Origin: Kiritimatiellota bacterium
Lineage (GTDB): Bacteria > Verrucomicrobiota > Kiritimatiellia > JAAZAB01
Direction of reading: 5' to 3'
DNA length: 15,922 bases
Assembly (NCBI GenBank): GCA_008636095.1
Contig: VSJD01000130.1
Location: 1 to 15,922, forward strand
How positions within the stretch are numbered: the first letter of the stretch is position 1; each line of letters starts with the position of its first letter. The position numbers were made by a program, and so were the translations under genes. The notes under the pieces are model-generated. The model was not told where the DNA came from, ran no database searches, and worked only from the letters and a program-made list of their open reading frames with translations. Shown one piece after another: positions 14,444-15,922 of this stretch.

Positions 14444-14959
14444 CTACGACGGCGGGACTGCCGGCGCCGACAGCATGGCCATCACTTCGGCCTGGACATG
14501 TTCGATCTGATCCAGGCGCAGTTGGGGATCAGTGATGATAAAAGTATCGCCGGTCTTGCGGTGTTCGTAAACGCGCACGAGTTTGCCGTCGTCCTGTTTG
14601 CGGACATCCCGCTCGACAAGCATACGCCGCCGCTCCAGCATAACGGCCAGAATGAACATGACGTTGCCGTTGGCCGGATCGTTTTTCTCCATCAGCGCGC
14701 GCAAAAGCGATTCCGCCGTTTCTTTTTTCAGCGCCTCCGGAGGCGCCGGCAACGGCATCTCAAAAACGCCGCGCCAGACACTGACGGCCTGCGGCATGCG
14801 GCCCGCCTCGCTCCAGCAAGCCGCACAGCAATCCAGGCGCGCATACCCGTCCGACCCATATGTCAGCCGCGACACATATTCCTGCCGATCGGCGAACGGT
14901 GTCTGACACTTGCCGCACACCGCGGCACGCGGTTTGATATCCCAATCCTGGTTAATCAT
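14444..14959 (-). CDS. Conserved zinc-ribbon protein of unknown function
   Basis: 171 residues from the ATG at 14959; a TTG five codons upstream (14974) is an alternative. Two CxxC pairs, C15-GK-C18 and C45-AA-C48 (preceded by C44), make a plausible zinc ribbon near the N-terminus. The middle is helical (LKKETAESLLRALMEKND through ILAVMLERRRMLVERDVRKQ), followed by a beta-like VRVYEHRKTGDTFIITDPQL and a C-terminal helix. I recall similar proteins in PVC genomes annotated only as hypothetical. Placed between pgsA (77 bp upstream) and the D-aminoacylase (6 bp downstream). A link to either is not evident. Confidence 0.75.
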   Translation of the reverse strand: MINQDWDIKPRAAVCGKCQTPFADRQEYVSRLTYGSDGYARLDCCAACWSEAGRMPQAVSVWRGVFEMPLPAPPEALKKETAESLLRALMEKNDPANGNVMFILAVMLERRRMLVERDVRKQDDGKLVRVYEHRKTGDTFIITDPQLRLDQIEHVQAEVMAMLSAPAVPPS

Positions 14960-15019
14960 GGCGGTAACATCCAAAGAGATCAGCCAGAAAAAATCAGTCT
15001 TGACTCTTTAATATCGATC

Positions 15020-15040
15020 CGTTTGACCTCTGACCTCTAC
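15020..15040. repeat. Short 7-bp tandem repeat over the pgsA stop
   Basis: Units CGTTTGA, CCTCTGA and CCTCTAC on the plus strand, the same type as the eight units at 604-659. The pgsA TAG (15037-15039) lies within the last unit. Confidence 0.5.
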
Positions 15041-15645
15041 TTCGCTTCCCGCACCAGTTGCCGGCACTGCCAAAGATAAATACTGCCTGAAAATACAGTT
15101 AAAACAGCCACAAGGGCGGAGAGCCAAAACGTTACATAATGAAAATAACGGTCATAATACAGATTGAGGAACGTTGGCAAAGCATCGCCTTTCAGCAGGA
15201 GCGGCAAAAGGTCCTCGCGAGCGGCCAACCCGATCAGGATTATGCCAATGACAATCATCTGCCAGACCGCCTTGTGCTTACCCCAGCGGCTGGCAGGGAT
15301 CACCCGTCCCTGGTTGGCCGCCAAGAGGCGCAACCCCGTGACCATGAATTCCCGGGTCAGGATAGTGATTACGATCCAGGCCGGCACAATTTGATGGTTG
15401 GCCACAAAACTGACGAATGCCGCACAGATGAGCACCTTGTCCACCAGCGGATCCATGAGTTGGCCAAACGCCGTGACGGTCCCCGTGCAGCGCGCCAGCC
15501 GTCCATCCCAATAATCGGTAAACGCCGCCATCACAAAAACAAAGAACCCGATCGTCTTGCCAAACGGGATCGGCAAAGTCAAAAAGATGGTCAGGACAAA
15601 CGCCATCCCAAACCGGCTGACTGTTAATTGATTGGATAAGTTCAT
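15037..15645 (-). CDS. pgsA: CDP-diacylglycerol-glycerol-3-phosphate 3-phosphatidyltransferase
   Basis: 202 residues, usual size. PgsA makes phosphatidylglycerophosphate, the committed step of phosphatidylglycerol synthesis, in the inner membrane. The CDP-alcohol phosphotransferase motif is complete: D44-YW-D47-G-RL-A51-R52, then G61-QLM-D65-PLV-D69. The typical N-terminus MNLSNQLTVSRF is followed by hydrophobic segments at about residues 14-25, 32-43, 72-95, 127-142 and 172-190. No clear Shine-Dalgarno precedes the ATG at 15645; a small hairpin lies 8 nt upstream. It is followed by the zinc-ribbon gene on the same strand. Confidence 0.95.
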   Translation of the reverse strand: MNLSNQLTVSRFGMAFVLTIFLTLPIPFGKTIGFFVFVMAAFTDYWDGRLARCTGTVTAFGQLMDPLVDKVLICAAFVSFVANHQIVPAWIVITILTREFMVTGLRLLAANQGRVIPASRWGKHKAVWQMIVIGIILIGLAAREDLLPLLLKGDALPTFLNLYYDRYFHYVTFWLSALVAVLTVFSGSIYLWQCRQLVREAK

Positions 15646-15653
15646 TAATGAAA

Positions 15654-15667
15654 GCGGCTAACGCCGC
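15654..15667. other. Perfect small hairpin just upstream of pgsA
   Basis: GCGGC-TAAC-GCCGC (5-bp stem, 4-nt loop) ends 8 nt before the pgsA start codon, at the position where a Shine-Dalgarno would be. In the mRNA it could limit or guide ribosome access, but with a single example this is speculative. Confidence 0.3.
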
Positions 15668-15682
15668 AACTTTGACAAAATA

Positions 15683-15764
15683 ATTAGCCACAAAAATGCA
15701 CAAGATTCACAAACATGATAAATTAACGCTCTTTTTGTACTTTTTGTGTATCTTCCATGAGAAG
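15683..15764. repeat. AT-rich 'CACAAA' type intergenic repeat
   Basis: The gene-free stretch 15646-15922 holds TTAGCCACAAAAATGCACAA followed by GATTCACAAACATG, then the opposite-strand-like CTCTTTTTGTACTTTTTGTG. Together they make an imperfect inverted arrangement of CACAAA/TTTGTG words. Such words are common in intergenic DNA of uncultured bacteria. Beyond it (15781-15922) I see a TATAAT at 15839-15844, a GGGTC/GACCC hairpin near 15845-15863, and no gene. Confidence 0.4.
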
Positions 15765-15922
15765 GCTTGTCAAGAAGCGACTGACGTGGCAGGCGCTGGG
15801 CTCCGATCCTGAGGCATGTTATGCTTCCATTCGCACTCTATAATGGGTCATTAATTCAGACCCGGTGCATGGTTGGGTCCGCCATGGGGCTGCAACCTTT
15901 GCGCCGCACTCGAGGTGCAGAA

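Noticed and set aside
13709..15079. 456-codon open frame on the plus strand opposite the D-aminoacylase, zinc-ribbon and pgsA genes
   Set aside because: It crosses three well-supported minus-strand genes and their gaps and has no domain-like sequence.
15839..15844. Perfect TATAAT as a promoter near the right edge
   Set aside because: No acceptable -35 hexamer at 16-18 bp and no plus-strand gene follows within the window.
1..15922. tRNA/rRNA genes or CRISPR arrays
   Set aside because: No cloverleaf with the TTC-loop consensus, no rRNA segments, and no evenly spaced identical repeats were seen.

Overview
The window looks like a chromosomal segment from an uncultured bacterium of the PVC group, most likely Kiritimatiellota, Lentisphaerota or Verrucomicrobiota. 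Supporting signs are a sulfatase beside uroporphyrinogen-decarboxylase-like methyltransferases, a deacetylase-like protein starting SLIIDDG, a tiny basic MGQQLKTRVK protein, an eukaryote/archaeal-type glycyl-tRNA synthetase and short dispersed intergenic repeats. The phylum is inferred from gene content; there is no rRNA or marker-gene comparison.

Layout. 1-467 (minus): MntA/HepT toxin-antitoxin pair, with hepT cut by the window edge. 604-2429 (minus): gatC and gatA without gatB; the gatA stop lies inside a 7-bp-period repeat. 2667-4644 (plus): an Eis-like GNAT acetyltransferase and a deacetylase-fold protein. 4820-5029 (plus): small basic protein, then a two-hairpin region facing ruvB. 5094-7557 (minus): glyQS and ruvB, 4 bp apart. 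7783-12087 (minus): the accessory core, made of a lipoprotein, a 47-aa membrane peptide overlapping it by ATGA, a sulfatase without signal peptide, and two UroD-fold proteins. 12323-12793 (plus, divergent): a fragment resembling the N-terminal DNA-binding part of an integron integrase. 12887-15645 (minus): pgsA, a zinc-ribbon protein and a D-aminoacylase. 15646-15922: no convincing gene.

Main result. The accessory core has the architecture of an integron. Each gene or gene pair starts 15-36 nt after a G|TT core. Each ends in a 60-81 bp folded element containing, overlapping or directly following the stop codon. The 8-base left arm of each element is complementary to the 5' end of its own unit (7/8, 8/8, 6/8 and 6/8, AAC/GTT core included). 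Three elements contain a stem with a one- or two-base bulge, as attC sites do. A TTGACT-17-TAGCAT promoter reads into the first unit, and the truncated integrase is divergent from the array. I read this as a decayed or immobilised integron with four cassettes carrying metabolic cargo (sulfatase, methyltransferases). That cargo is unusual for cassettes, and the reading can be tested by covariance-model searches.

The flanking genes are ordinary housekeeping functions: tRNA charging (gatCA, glyQS), Holliday-junction migration (ruvB), phosphatidylglycerol synthesis (pgsA) and D-amino-acid metabolism. At least three short structured repeats and two heptamer repeats sit at their 3' ends.
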